Positions 42,901 to 50,594 of a DNA stretch of 64,000 nucleotides are shown piece after piece. A program made the translations under genes and the position numbers. The stretch is from Hymenobacter negativus (lineage in GTDB: Bacteria > Bacteroidota > Bacteroidia > Cytophagales > Hymenobacteraceae), in NCBI RefSeq assembly GCF_017571495.1, contig NZ_JAGETZ010000011.1, positions 62,001 through 126,000 on the forward strand, written 5' to 3'. Below the pieces are notes generated by a model. It worked only from the letters and a program-made list of their open reading frames with translations, did not search any database and had not been told where the DNA came from. The stretch's first letter is position 1; each line of letters starts with the position of its first letter.

Positions 42901-43371
42901 ATGACCACCGCCGAACTCTCCCGCCGCCTGTTGGCCGAAGGCTGCAACCCCAGCAACTACGCCATCAACACGCGCAGCTACGACGGCTTCTGCCTGATGC
43001 AGCAGGGGCAGCAGTGGACTGTGTTTTACTCCGAGCGTGGCGACGACCAGGCCCCTGTTTTCACCTCGATAGATGAGGCAGTGGCCTGCCAGTACTTCTT
43101 CGACTTCGTGATGAAGATGGAGCACCGGCACCTGGTGGGCGTGCTACGGAGCGAGCCGGCGGCGCAGGCCCTGCGGGCGCGGCTGGAATCTCAAGGCATT
43201 GCCACGCACGCCTACCGGCTACATTACGCCCAAAACGATTACCGTCAGGTCATCAGCGTGGTGGGGAAGGATGTGTTCCGGGCTCGGGCGCTGCTGGGCA
43301 AGTTGCCACTGGAAGACGACCAAGACGGCAGCTCCGGTTTCTGGGCGCGGCTGTGGCAGCATTTCGCCTGA
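42901..43371 (+). CDS. Hypothetical protein with immunity-protein-like N-terminus
   Basis: 156 residues. The first half (AEGCNPSNYAINTRSYDGFCLMQQ, WTVFYSERGDDQAP...DEAVACQYFFDFV) follows the pattern NPxxYxL...ERGxxxxxxxFxSxDEACxYF seen in bacterial toxin-immunity families. The second half (LVGVLRSEPAAQALRARLESQGIATHAYRL...VISVVGKDVFRARALLGKL) resembles a small SPOR/DUF2007-like fold. Both resemblances are from memory and unverified. No toxin gene is adjacent. A terminator follows. Confidence 0.55.
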   Translation: MTTAELSRRLLAEGCNPSNYAINTRSYDGFCLMQQGQQWTVFYSERGDDQAPVFTSIDEAVACQYFFDFVMKMEHRHLVGVLRSEPAAQALRARLESQGIATHAYRLHYAQNDYRQVISVVGKDVFRARALLGKLPLEDDQDGSSGFWARLWQHFA

Positions 43372-43488
43372 TGCGAAACGCCTGTGTGCGCTGTTTTTAT
43401 TGATGGTGGCATATCTGCCTGATGCTTCGTCATACTCTGCTTGCCGTATAGTTTAATTGCCTAGACTTTCTAAACAGCCTGTGCTCAA

Positions 43489-43523
43489 AAGAACCCTTGG
43501 TGCCTTACCAAGGGCTCTTTTTA
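43489..43523 (+). terminator. Intrinsic terminator
   Basis: Stem AGAACCCTTGG / CCAAGGGCTCT with loop TGCCTTA and a T run (TTTTTATTT), 115 bp after the immunity-like gene. Confidence 0.78.
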
Positions 43524-43609
43524 TTTCATCAGGCGCAAGTCGGCGCCGCAGCTGGAAAAACCGATGGAGCGCGCCGGGTCATCTTTGCATTTATTTCCGT
43601 CGCAATTCT

Positions 43610-44941
43610 ATGAAGTTGAAAAATTACCACCTGCCTTATGCCTTGATACTGGCCGCTCTACCAGTCTTGGCTTCTGCCCAAACGTTGAAAGATGGCAAGC
43701 TGACGCTGAACCCCGACGGCAGCCACTATGTCAAATTCACGCTCTTTAACCAGGTGTGGGCGCGTTACAACCAAAGCAACCCTGGCACGCTGGTGAACGG
43801 CTACGCCAAGCCCAACACCTTCGACGTGGGCATTCGGCGGTTCCGCATTCAGTTCTTTGGCCAGCTGACGGACCGCGTGTTCGTCTACTCGCAGATTGGC
43901 ATCAACAATTTCGGCTATGACTCGGCGCCGAAAACCGGCTTTTTCCTGCACGATGCCGTGGGCGAATACGCCGTCGTGAAAAAGCACCTCTCGCTGGGCG
44001 CCGGCCTGGGGGCCTGGAACGGCCTTTCGCGCCTCACGGCCTCGTCGGTGGGCAGCATCATGGGCATCGACCTGCCGCTGGTGGCCGAAACCACTAACGA
44101 CGTGAACGACCAGTTTGGCCGCAAGCTGAGCCTCTACGCCAAGGGCAAGCTGGGCCAACTCGACTACCGTGTGGCCCTGTCCGACCCGCTGCTGGTGGCC
44201 AATGCCCCCATCAACACCTTCGCCACGTTTTCGGGCCGCCCGCCCAAGGCCCAATACCAGGGCTATTTCATGTACCAGTTCAAAGACCAGGAGAGCAACC
44301 TCACGGCCTACAACGCCGGCACCTACCTGGGCCAGAAAAACGTGCTGAATGTGGGTGCCGGCTTCATTGTACAGCCCGAGGCCATGTGGTACCGCAACAC
44401 CGGTAGCCCCGACACCCTTACTCAGGCCATGAAGCAGGTGGCCGTCGACTTGTTCTACGACGCTCCCCTCGACACGGCCAAAGGTGCGGCCAGCATCAGC
44501 TTCTACGCCGTCGCCATGCACCTCGACTACGGCCCGGGCTACCTCCGCTACACCGGCCCCATGAATCCCGCCAACGGTATCAGTACCAAAGCGGCTAGCA
44601 CGCAGGTGCCCGGCGCGGGCAATACCTTCGGCAATGCCGTGCCACTCTTCGGTACCGGCAACGTCCTCTACGGGCAGCTGGGCTACAAATTCCGGGAAAA
44701 CCTACTGGGCAGCACCACCTTCATGCCCTATGTGAGCTACCAGTACGCCTCCTACAAACGCCTCGCCGACAACATGCACTACTTCGACGCCGGCGTGAAC
44801 TGGTTGCTCAACGGCCAAGGCTCCAAGCTCACCGTCAGCTACCAGAACCGCCCCGTATACAGCTTCCACGCCGACGGCACCAACCGCGTCGATACTCGCA
44901 ACAGCGCCGTGGTTGTGCAGTACCAGGTATTTTTCAATTAG
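43610..44941 (+). CDS. Outer membrane porin-like beta-barrel protein
   Basis: 443 residues from ATG at 43610 (MKLKNYHLPYALILAALPVLASAQ, a signal peptide). The mature protein alternates polar and aromatic residues as in barrels: VKFTLFNQVWARYNQSNPGT, FDVGIRRFRIQFFGQLTDRVFVYSQIGINNFGYD, and a last strand ending NSAVVVQYQVFFN with a C-terminal Phe-Asn. This fits the phosphate-selective porin O/P-like group. Substrate unknown. A -7-like CATCTTTG lies 23 nt upstream of the start. A palindromic element begins 10 bp after the stop. Confidence 0.8.
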   Translation: MKLKNYHLPYALILAALPVLASAQTLKDGKLTLNPDGSHYVKFTLFNQVWARYNQSNPGTLVNGYAKPNTFDVGIRRFRIQFFGQLTDRVFVYSQIGINNFGYDSAPKTGFFLHDAVGEYAVVKKHLSLGAGLGAWNGLSRLTASSVGSIMGIDLPLVAETTNDVNDQFGRKLSLYAKGKLGQLDYRVALSDPLLVANAPINTFATFSGRPPKAQYQGYFMYQFKDQESNLTAYNAGTYLGQKNVLNVGAGFIVQPEAMWYRNTGSPDTLTQAMKQVAVDLFYDAPLDTAKGAASISFYAVAMHLDYGPGYLRYTGPMNPANGISTKAASTQVPGAGNTFGNAVPLFGTGNVLYGQLGYKFRENLLGSTTFMPYVSYQYASYKRLADNMHYFDAGVNWLLNGQGSKLTVSYQNRPVYSFHADGTNRVDTRNSAVVVQYQVFFN

Positions 44942-44950
44942 CTATTATGC

Positions 44951-45061
44951 CGTAGAGACGTAATGTTTTGCGTCTCGTTAGCCGAGCCGTTTGGCTGTTA
45001 TGCGGGCTTCATTTGTCGGGCCCTTCAACGAAGAGACGCAAAACATTACGTCTCTATACCG
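44951..45061. repeat. Nested palindromic element, family B
   Basis: Arms AGAGACGTAATGTTTTGCGT (44954) and the inverted ACGCAAAACATTACGTCTCT (right arm, 45032-45055) are perfectly complementary over at least 20 bp. Each arm also carries GAGACG...CGTCTC. The loop is about 56 bp. A decayed relative is at 49765-49842. Confidence 0.85.
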
Positions 45062-45102
45062 TCTGAGCCACCTGAAAATCTGGCTTAGATTACTTTTAAA
45101 AC

Positions 45103-46014
45103 ATGCTGCCGTCCATTCCAACGCGCGATACTAAGGCCTTCCACCGCGCCCATGTGCGGCCCGAGCCGGCCTTACAAGCACTGCTACGGACGGGTTTTGA
45201 GCAGTTTTTTGTGGTGCGGCTGGAAGAAATGTACCGGCTGATGCGGCTGCCGGTGCCGCCTACGCGCACCAGTTCGCACCTGCTGGTGATGCTGACCGAA
45301 GGCGCAGGCCGCATGAGTGTGGGCAGCGAAAACTACCCGCTGGCGCCCGGCGACTGCCTGCTGGTGCCAGCCGGGCAAGTGTTTGCCTTTGGTGAAGCTA
45401 GCCCGCATCGGGGCTACCTATGCAGCTTCCACCCCAGCTTTTTTCAGGGCCGCGTGGTGAACAGTGCCCTGGCGCTGGAATTCGATTTTCTGCGCATCTG
45501 GGGCATGCCTTTCTTTCCCCACAAGGCAGGCGTGGCCGAATTTGTCCGAATGCTGCTGGAGCGGCTGCGGATGGAGTATGCGGCCACTGGCCTAGCCTCG
45601 CGGGGCCTGCTGCAAGCCTACCTGGCAGCATTGCTTTGCGAGCTGAACCAAGCATATCAGCCGGCTGCCGTTGGGCACAGCGGGCGAGCTACGCAGCTGG
45701 CCAATAAGTTTCGGGAGCTACTGCTAGCACACTTCAAAACCCAGCAGCTTGTGGCTGATTATGCGACTCAGTTGTGCGTGTCGCCCAACCACCTCAACAA
45801 AGCGGTGAAGGCCGCTACCGGGAAGTCGCCCACCAAATGGATAGCCGAAGCTATTGTACTCGAAGCCAAAGTGCTGCTGCACCAAAGCGGGTTGCCGGTG
45901 GGGGAGGTGGCCGCCGAAGTAGGCCTGACCGACGCTTCCTACTTCAGCCGGCTCTTCAAAAAGCACCAAGGCCTCACGCCGCTGGAATTTCGCCGCCGGA
46001 TTGAAAAGTCCTGA
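45103..46014 (+). CDS. AraC-family transcriptional regulator
   Basis: 303 residues. The N-terminal half is a cupin-type sensor (HLLVMLTEGAGRMSVGSENYPLAPGDCLLVPAGQVFAFGE). The C-terminal ~100 residues form the double HTH domain: LVADYATQLCVSPNHLNKAVKAATGKSPTKWI and PVGEVAAEVGLTDASYFSRLFKKHQGLTPLEFRRR. A membrane-protein gene begins 71 bp later with its own promoter-like box, and may be the regulated target. Confidence 0.93.
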   Translation: MLPSIPTRDTKAFHRAHVRPEPALQALLRTGFEQFFVVRLEEMYRLMRLPVPPTRTSSHLLVMLTEGAGRMSVGSENYPLAPGDCLLVPAGQVFAFGEASPHRGYLCSFHPSFFQGRVVNSALALEFDFLRIWGMPFFPHKAGVAEFVRMLLERLRMEYAATGLASRGLLQAYLAALLCELNQAYQPAAVGHSGRATQLANKFRELLLAHFKTQQLVADYATQLCVSPNHLNKAVKAATGKSPTKWIAEAIVLEAKVLLHQSGLPVGEVAAEVGLTDASYFSRLFKKHQGLTPLEFRRRIEKS

Positions 46015-46056
46015 AACCGGCCGTATCCATCCTAGCCGGCACACTGTCCGTGCCCT

Positions 46057-46064
46057 GACCTTTG
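46057..46064 (+). promoter_or_regulatory. -7-like box GACCTTTG
   Basis: GACCTTTG lies 21 nt before the ATG at 46085, the same variant -7 sequence as at the two aldo/keto reductase promoters (57960, 62082). It suggests that the membrane-protein gene is not simply read through from the AraC gene. Confidence 0.4.
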
Positions 46065-46084
46065 CTTCATCCATTTTTACAACG

Positions 46085-46546
46085 ATGTACGCAACGGTTC
46101 TCACGCTTCATTCGGCCTTCCGCTGGCTGGTGTTGGGTAGCTTGTGTTATGCCCTTTTGCGGGCGTACCTGGGATATACTTCCAACCAATCTTTCACCAA
46201 AACCGATGATGCCGTGCGGCACTGGACGGCCACTATTGCCCACGTGCAGCTATTGTTGGGCATGGGGCTCTACTTCAGCAGCCCCGTGGTAAAGGCCGGT
46301 TTTGCTAGCCTCCGGCAAACGGGCTTCGCGCTGAACGAAGCCTTTTTTACCGTGCTGCACCCGCTGCTCATGCTGGTTTCGGTGGTGTTCATCACCATCG
46401 GCTCGGCGCTGGCCAAGCGGCGGCCCAACGCCCGGGAGCAGTTTCACACCATGCTGTGGTGGTACGGCGCAGCCTTGCTGAATATCTTCTTATTCATCCC
46501 CTGGCCATTTTCACCGCTGGCGAGCCGGGCCTTTTTTCGTTTCTGA
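46085..46546 (+). CDS. Four-helix membrane protein with conserved histidines
   Basis: 153 residues from ATG at 46085. Four hydrophobic helices carry His residues at their ends: LHSAFRWLVLGSLCYALL, RHWTATIAHVQLLLGMGLYF, LHPLLMLVSVVFITIGSAL and FHTMLWWYGAALLNIFLFIPW. This arrangement resembles cytochrome b-type heme-binding bundles, but no heme ligand pair is proven. It is followed after 3 bp by a DUF3817 gene, so the two are probably co-translated. Confidence 0.65.
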   Translation: MYATVLTLHSAFRWLVLGSLCYALLRAYLGYTSNQSFTKTDDAVRHWTATIAHVQLLLGMGLYFSSPVVKAGFASLRQTGFALNEAFFTVLHPLLMLVSVVFITIGSALAKRRPNAREQFHTMLWWYGAALLNIFLFIPWPFSPLASRAFFRF

Positions 46547-46549
46547 TAT

Positions 46550-46864
46550 ATGGCAAGTTTTTTCCAAGACAACGTGCGCCAGCTGCGCCTTATAGGCCTG
46601 CTGGAGGGCATTTCGTTGCTGATGCTACTCGGCGTGGCCACTCCCCTGAAGCACTTTTACGGCAACCCTGCGCTGGTTCGCATTTTGGGCCCCATTCACG
46701 GCTTGCTTTTCCTACTGTTCGTTATCAAGGCGTTGAGCGTAGGCGTAGAGCAGCGCTGGAAGTTCAGCGAAACCACTTGGAAGGTGCTGCTGGCCTGTCT
46801 GGTGCCGTTTGGCACCTTTTACGTCGATAGCCGAATTTTGAGCAAGATTCCGCCACTAGTGTAA
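46550..46864 (+). CDS. DUF3817 membrane protein
   Basis: 104 residues matching the DUF3817 pattern: LRLIGLLEGISLLMLLGVATPLKHFYG, then VRILGPIHGLLFLLFVIKAL and a C-terminal VPFGTFYVDSRI. Three hydrophobic helices. Function unknown; the domain often occurs alone or fused to transporters. It is translationally linked to the gene before it (3 bp) and followed by a terminator. Confidence 0.85.
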   Translation: MASFFQDNVRQLRLIGLLEGISLLMLLGVATPLKHFYGNPALVRILGPIHGLLFLLFVIKALSVGVEQRWKFSETTWKVLLACLVPFGTFYVDSRILSKIPPLV

Positions 46865-46904
46865 AGACGCGGAGTGTCGTGCCTCTAGACCGTTCAAGAG
46901 CCTT

Positions 46905-46931
46905 AAAGCCGTCCATATGGGCGGCTTTTTT
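46905..46931 (+). terminator. Intrinsic terminator
   Basis: AAAGCCGTCC-ATAT-GGGCGGCTTT followed by TTT, between DUF3817 and the ABC operon. Confidence 0.82.
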
Positions 46932-46984
46932 CGTGTCCAAAAAATAAATTTTCCAACCTGCATACAACCAATAAAAACCTGGCT

Positions 46985-47016
46985 TACGTTTGTGGTGTAC
47001 TAGAACAATAATACAC
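46985..47016 (+). promoter_or_regulatory. Promoter -7 box and inverted-repeat operator of the ABC/GntR operon
   Basis: TACGTTTG (46985-46992) is a perfect -7 element. Directly after it is GTGTACTA-GAACAA-TAATACAC (46995-47016), an inverted repeat with 7 of 8 matching positions, covering the expected transcription start and ending 15 nt before the ATG. The placement suits repression by the YtrA-type GntR protein encoded third in the operon. Confidence 0.65.
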
Positions 47017-47031
47017 TAGAGCAACACGCAA

Positions 47032-47889
47032 ATGGTCCGCATCCGTAACCTCCACTTTGGGTACTCCCGCAAGCGCCCACTCTTCCAAAACCTCGACCTG
47101 ACGCTGGAGCGCGGGCATATCTACGGTCTGCTGGGTAAGAACGGCGCGGGCAAGTCCACGCTGCTCAAGAACATTGTAGGGCTGGCGTTTCCGCAGGCAG
47201 GCACCTGTGAGGTGCTGGGGCAGCCGGCTGCCAAACGCTTGCCGGCCGTGCTCGCCGACCTATTCTTCCTACCCGAAGAAGTTCACGTGCCGACCGTGAC
47301 GGCGGCAAAATTTGTGGCGCACACGGCTGGCTTCTACCCCAAGTTCGACCACGACGCGCTGGCCCATTACCTCAGCGAGTTTGAGGTGCCAGCCGAGGCG
47401 GTGCTCACGTCCCTCAGCTACGGGCAGCAGAAAAAGTTCATGATTGCCTTCGCGCTGGCCGCCAATACCAGCCTGCTGGTGATGGACGAACCCACCAACG
47501 GCCTCGACATTCCAAGCAAGGCGCAGTTTCGCAAACTCCTGGCCTCGTCGCTCACCGACGAGCGTTGCCTTATCATCTCCACCCACCAGGTGCGCGATTT
47601 GGAAAGCCTGATTGATACCGTGCTGGTGGTGCATGACCGACGCATCGTGCTCAATGCCGACCTGGGCGAACTGGCCGAGCGCCTGACTTTCGCCACCGTA
47701 GCCGAACCCGACGGCCTGGACCTCTACACCGAAGAGTCATTGCGCGGCGCGCAGGTCATCCGGCCCAACCGCAACGGCGTGCCGGGCCGCGTCGACCTCG
47801 AATTGCTCTTTAACGCCTTGGTGGGCCAGGCGCCTGCCCTCACTCAATACCTCGCCAACAACCAGCCCACTCATGAGCCAGCACTTTAG
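47032..47889 (+). CDS. ABC transporter ATP-binding protein
   Basis: 285 residues. Walker A is G35-K-N-G-A-G-K-S-T43, the signature is LSYGQQKKF (from ~128) and Walker B is LLVMDEPTNGLD (D152, E153). The C-terminal ~70 residues follow the D- and H-loop region. The family is closest to YtrB-type single ATPases that work with an ABC-2-like permease. It overlaps the permease gene by 17 bp, showing translational coupling. First gene of a four-gene operon behind the operator at 46995. Confidence 0.93.
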   Translation: MVRIRNLHFGYSRKRPLFQNLDLTLERGHIYGLLGKNGAGKSTLLKNIVGLAFPQAGTCEVLGQPAAKRLPAVLADLFFLPEEVHVPTVTAAKFVAHTAGFYPKFDHDALAHYLSEFEVPAEAVLTSLSYGQQKKFMIAFALAANTSLLVMDEPTNGLDIPSKAQFRKLLASSLTDERCLIISTHQVRDLESLIDTVLVVHDRRIVLNADLGELAERLTFATVAEPDGLDLYTEESLRGAQVIRPNRNGVPGRVDLELLFNALVGQAPALTQYLANNQPTHEPAL

Positions 47890-48652
47890 TCTTTCGCGTT
47901 TCGCACGCTTGTTTAGCAAGCACACGGCCGAGTACGGCGGCGGCTACCTGCTAGCCACTGGCGTGCTGATTGGGGGCATCGCGTTGGTGCTTGGCTTCAT
48001 CGCCTTCATGGGCGGCGGGCCGTTGGTACCCGATGTTCAAGGCGTCATTTTTGTGATGGGCCTGCTGGCGGCGGGAGCATTTTTCACCAGCACGGTGTTT
48101 GCTCCGCTCGGCGACAAGCGCCAAGCCACGGCCGCGCTTATGTTGCCTGCCTCGCACTGGGAGAAGTACGTGGTGGGCTGGCTATACGCGGTGCCCATTT
48201 ACCTGGCGGTGTACATTGGTTGCTTTTTCCTGGTGGATGCATTGGTGCTGCAGGTGGAAGGGAAGTTTGGGCCAAAGGCGCCACTGGTGGTGCTATTCTC
48301 GAACGAAACACACCTCTATTTTTCGCTGCTGGTGTATTTGGTGGTGAGTGCGGTGTTTTTGTGGGGCAGTATCTTCTTCGTGAAGCAGCAGTTTGTGCGC
48401 ACCGCATTTGCCGTGCTGATAATAGTGGTGGCGCTGGCGGTGCTGAATATGCAGCTAGTGCAGACGTTGCTCGGGCGCGAGGTAAGCAACGCGGTGCCAT
48501 TGAGTGGCATGAGTTTTCAGGACGGCCAGAACTGGTATTCCGTCAACCTATCGCCGGCCCAGAATAGCTTGTTTATGGAGATAATGCTGGGCGGCTTGCT
48601 GCTGTTGGGCTGGGTGGGGGCCTACGTGCGCCTCACCGAAAAAGAAGTTTAA
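47873..48652 (+). CDS. ABC transporter permease (ABC-2 type)
   Basis: 259 residues with six hydrophobic segments, for example GGYLLATGVLIGGIALVLGFIAFM, VQGVIFVMGLLAAGAFFTSTVF and LLVYLVVSAVFLWGSIFF. The segment SHWEKYVVGWLYAVPIYLAVY is typical of ABC-2-like permeases coupled to YtrB-type ATPases. Substrate unknown; lantibiotic or cell-wall-drug resistance is the usual context of such systems, by analogy only. It overlaps the ATPase gene by 17 bp and precedes the GntR gene by 15 bp. Confidence 0.85.
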   Translation: MSQHFSLSRFARLFSKHTAEYGGGYLLATGVLIGGIALVLGFIAFMGGGPLVPDVQGVIFVMGLLAAGAFFTSTVFAPLGDKRQATAALMLPASHWEKYVVGWLYAVPIYLAVYIGCFFLVDALVLQVEGKFGPKAPLVVLFSNETHLYFSLLVYLVVSAVFLWGSIFFVKQQFVRTAFAVLIIVVALAVLNMQLVQTLLGREVSNAVPLSGMSFQDGQNWYSVNLSPAQNSLFMEIMLGGLLLLGWVGAYVRLTEKEV

Positions 48653-48667
48653 TCGGGACGTATACCT

Positions 48668-49051
48668 ATGGAATTCAAAGACAACGAAGCCATCTACCTG
48701 CAAATAGCCGGGTACGTGAGCGAGCTGATACTGCGCGGCAAGTGGCCGCCCGATAGCAAGATTCCGTCGGTGCGCGAGCTGGCCGGCGACTTGCAGGTGA
48801 ACCCCAACACGGTGATGCGCACCTACGAGTTGCTGCAAAGCCAGGAGGTGCTGTATAACAAGCGCGGCATCGGCTTTTTTGTGGGGCCGGCCGCCGTGCA
48901 GCAGGTGCAGGCCGCCCGCCGCGAGCGGTTTCTGAGCCAGGAGCTGCCGGAGGTATTCGGCACCATGCTGCTGCTCGGCATCGGGCTGCCCGAAGTGCAG
49001 CGCCGCTACGAAGAATTTAAAACTGCCCAACCCATTCCCGTCGTTTCCTGA
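48668..49051 (+). CDS. GntR-family regulator, YtrA subfamily
   Basis: 127 residues. The winged HTH lies at ~5-75: EAIYLQIAGYVSELILRGKW, DSKIPSVRELAGDLQVNPNTVMRTYELLQSQEVLYNKRGIGFFV. A short helical C-terminus (~80-127) without a ligand-binding domain marks the YtrA type, which usually represses its own ABC operon. The likely operator is 46995-47016. The stop TGA and the next ATG share one base (TGATG). Confidence 0.93.
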   Translation: MEFKDNEAIYLQIAGYVSELILRGKWPPDSKIPSVRELAGDLQVNPNTVMRTYELLQSQEVLYNKRGIGFFVGPAAVQQVQAARRERFLSQELPEVFGTMLLLGIGLPEVQRRYEEFKTAQPIPVVS

Positions 49052-49767
49052 TGAAAACCAGCAATAAACTTCTCGTGGCCGCCCTGGCCCTCGTGCTCGG
49101 CACTGTGGCCAGCTACGACGTGGCCCTGCGCGCCGAGTACCTCACCGGCCGCTACAAAGACCCTTTGCAGAACTACACCAAGCAGCCCAACACTGGTTTC
49201 GATGCGGTGGAAGTGCCCGCCGGGCTCTATTTCAAAGTCAGGATTGAGGCCGGGCCGGCCGGCGTGTGGGTGAATAAAGATGCGGCCGAATACGTGCGCT
49301 TCCGCCAAAACGGCCGCACGCTGGCCGTAACGCTGGCCCAGCCTGAGGAAGAACATTTCTTGGGTGGCCGGGAGGCCGTGGTCATCCACTGCCCGCAGCT
49401 GCAGCAGCTTACCACGGATTCGCCCTACTCAGCGGCTCGGCGCAAAGCGCACCAGGGCCAGCCCAGCGGTGAAGTGCTGGTGCGCAATTTCAACCAGGAC
49501 AGCCTGCGTGTGGACCAGCGCTGGGCCGGCACCGTGAAGCTGGAAAGCAACAACCTACGACAGCTTCGCGCCGTGGCCGGTGCCTCTGTTGGTAGCGCGC
49601 CCGCACTGGAAGTGGCGGGCAGTAATAACATCCAGGGTGCTGACCTGGCCATCAACCACCAAAGCCGCCTCGACTTGAAAACCCAGATTCCGCAGCTGCG
49701 CTACCACTTCTCAGACAGCGCCACGGTCACTTTCGGCGGGACCGCCGCATCAGCCCTGACGCGTTAG
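49051..49767 (+). CDS. Hypothetical exported protein, GIN/DUF2807-like
   Basis: 238 residues. An N-terminal hydrophobic segment (LLVAALALVLGTVASYDVAL) is a signal or anchor. The mature part (FDAVEVPAGLYFKVRIEAGPAGVWV...RTLAVTL) resembles the start of GIN-type adhesin/putative auto-transporter head domains (DUF2807), which form right-handed beta-helices; the later part SNNIQGADLAINHQSRLDLKTQIPQLRYHFSDSATVTFGG keeps the pattern. It is coupled to the GntR gene by a one-base overlap, so it likely shares the ABC operon's stress response. Its TAG stop lies in a palindromic element. Confidence 0.65.
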   Translation: MKTSNKLLVAALALVLGTVASYDVALRAEYLTGRYKDPLQNYTKQPNTGFDAVEVPAGLYFKVRIEAGPAGVWVNKDAAEYVRFRQNGRTLAVTLAQPEEEHFLGGREAVVIHCPQLQQLTTDSPYSAARRKAHQGQPSGEVLVRNFNQDSLRVDQRWAGTVKLESNNLRQLRAVAGASVGSAPALEVAGSNNIQGADLAINHQSRLDLKTQIPQLRYHFSDSATVTFGGTAASALTR

Positions 49768-49842
49768 AGACGCATAATTGCATCTCGTCGTTGAACGATA
49801 GTGACCCCAAATGACGCATACAACGAGACGCAAATAGGCGCC
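49765..49842. repeat. Decayed palindromic element, family B relative
   Basis: TAGAGACGCATAATTGCATC (49765) is followed by ...CGTCGTTGAACG and mirrored weakly by ACAACGAGACGCAAATAGG at the right. The AGAGACG/CGTCTC core equals that of 44951-45061. The stop TAG of the GIN-like gene is its first triplet. Confidence 0.6.
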
Positions 49843-49864
49843 TTCATATCCTCCCCAATTCACT

Positions 49865-50488
49865 ATGACCCGCCAATCCCTAAAACAGTCGCTGCTGTTG
49901 CAGCTAGCCGTCATCTACACCCGATACCTGATTGGCGGTGCCTTCGTCTTCGCTAGCCTGATTAAAATCAAGGGCCAGCGCTTCACGCAGATACCCGACG
50001 ATGGCGGGCATAGCGTCGGTCATTTTTTCGAGATGATGTACCAGTCGGGGCTGTACTGGCAGTTTTTGGGTTGGGCGCAACTGGTAGCGGGGTTGCTGCT
50101 GCTCACGCAACGCTACGCCATGTTGGGCGCGGTGATGTTTGCGGGCATTATTGGCAACATCTTCGTTATCACCCTGTCCTATGATTTTGGCTACACGCCC
50201 ATCATCACCGGGCTGATGTTACTGGCCACGGTGGCGCTACTGCTCTGGGACTGGAACCGGCTGCGGGTGATGCTGAACCTGCCGCCCCGGGAGGAAGCTA
50301 CCTCGTCGCTGTTCGAGAGCCCACTGTGGGCGGTGGTGGGCGCGGTGCTATTCGCTTTCACTGCCGGCTACCGTCTATTCATCGACCAGTATAACTTTCT
50401 GCTGTGGGCCGGTGGGTGCGTAGGAGTGGGGGTAATGGCCCTGCTGGTAGCCTGGCGGCAAAGTAGAGTCTTAAGAATGGAGCGATAG
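49865..50488 (+). CDS. DoxX-like membrane protein
   Basis: 207 residues with five or six hydrophobic segments. The start TRYLIGGAFVFASLIKIKGQRFTQIP and FFEMMYQSGLYWQFLGWAQLVAGLLLLTQRYAMLGAVMFAGIIGNIFVI follow the DoxX/DoxD pattern (membrane partner in sulfur oxidation or stress tolerance in other species). A C-terminal extra helix pair (~155-200) is present. No redox partner gene is adjacent. Function inferred from family only. Confidence 0.78.
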   Translation: MTRQSLKQSLLLQLAVIYTRYLIGGAFVFASLIKIKGQRFTQIPDDGGHSVGHFFEMMYQSGLYWQFLGWAQLVAGLLLLTQRYAMLGAVMFAGIIGNIFVITLSYDFGYTPIITGLMLLATVALLLWDWNRLRVMLNLPPREEATSSLFESPLWAVVGAVLFAFTAGYRLFIDQYNFLLWAGGCVGVGVMALLVAWRQSRVLRMER

Positions 50489-50517
50489 GAGCTTCGCTAT
50501 GTTACCATTGTGTTAAG

Positions 50518-50553
50518 CCAAAGTTACCTAACTGCCAGTGAGGGTAACTTTGG
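50518..50553 (+). promoter_or_regulatory. Inverted repeat overlapping -7 box TAACTTTG
   Basis: CCAAAGTTACC (50518-50528) and GGTAACTTTGG (50543-50553) are perfect inverted repeats. The right arm contains the -7 element TAACTTTG (50545-50552), about 43 nt before the DUF2490 start. It could be an operator, or a hairpin with weak terminator function for the DoxX gene. Confidence 0.5.
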
Positions 50554-50594
50554 GGCAACGGCTGACTACATAAGTCGGGCCCTCGGCTTACCGA

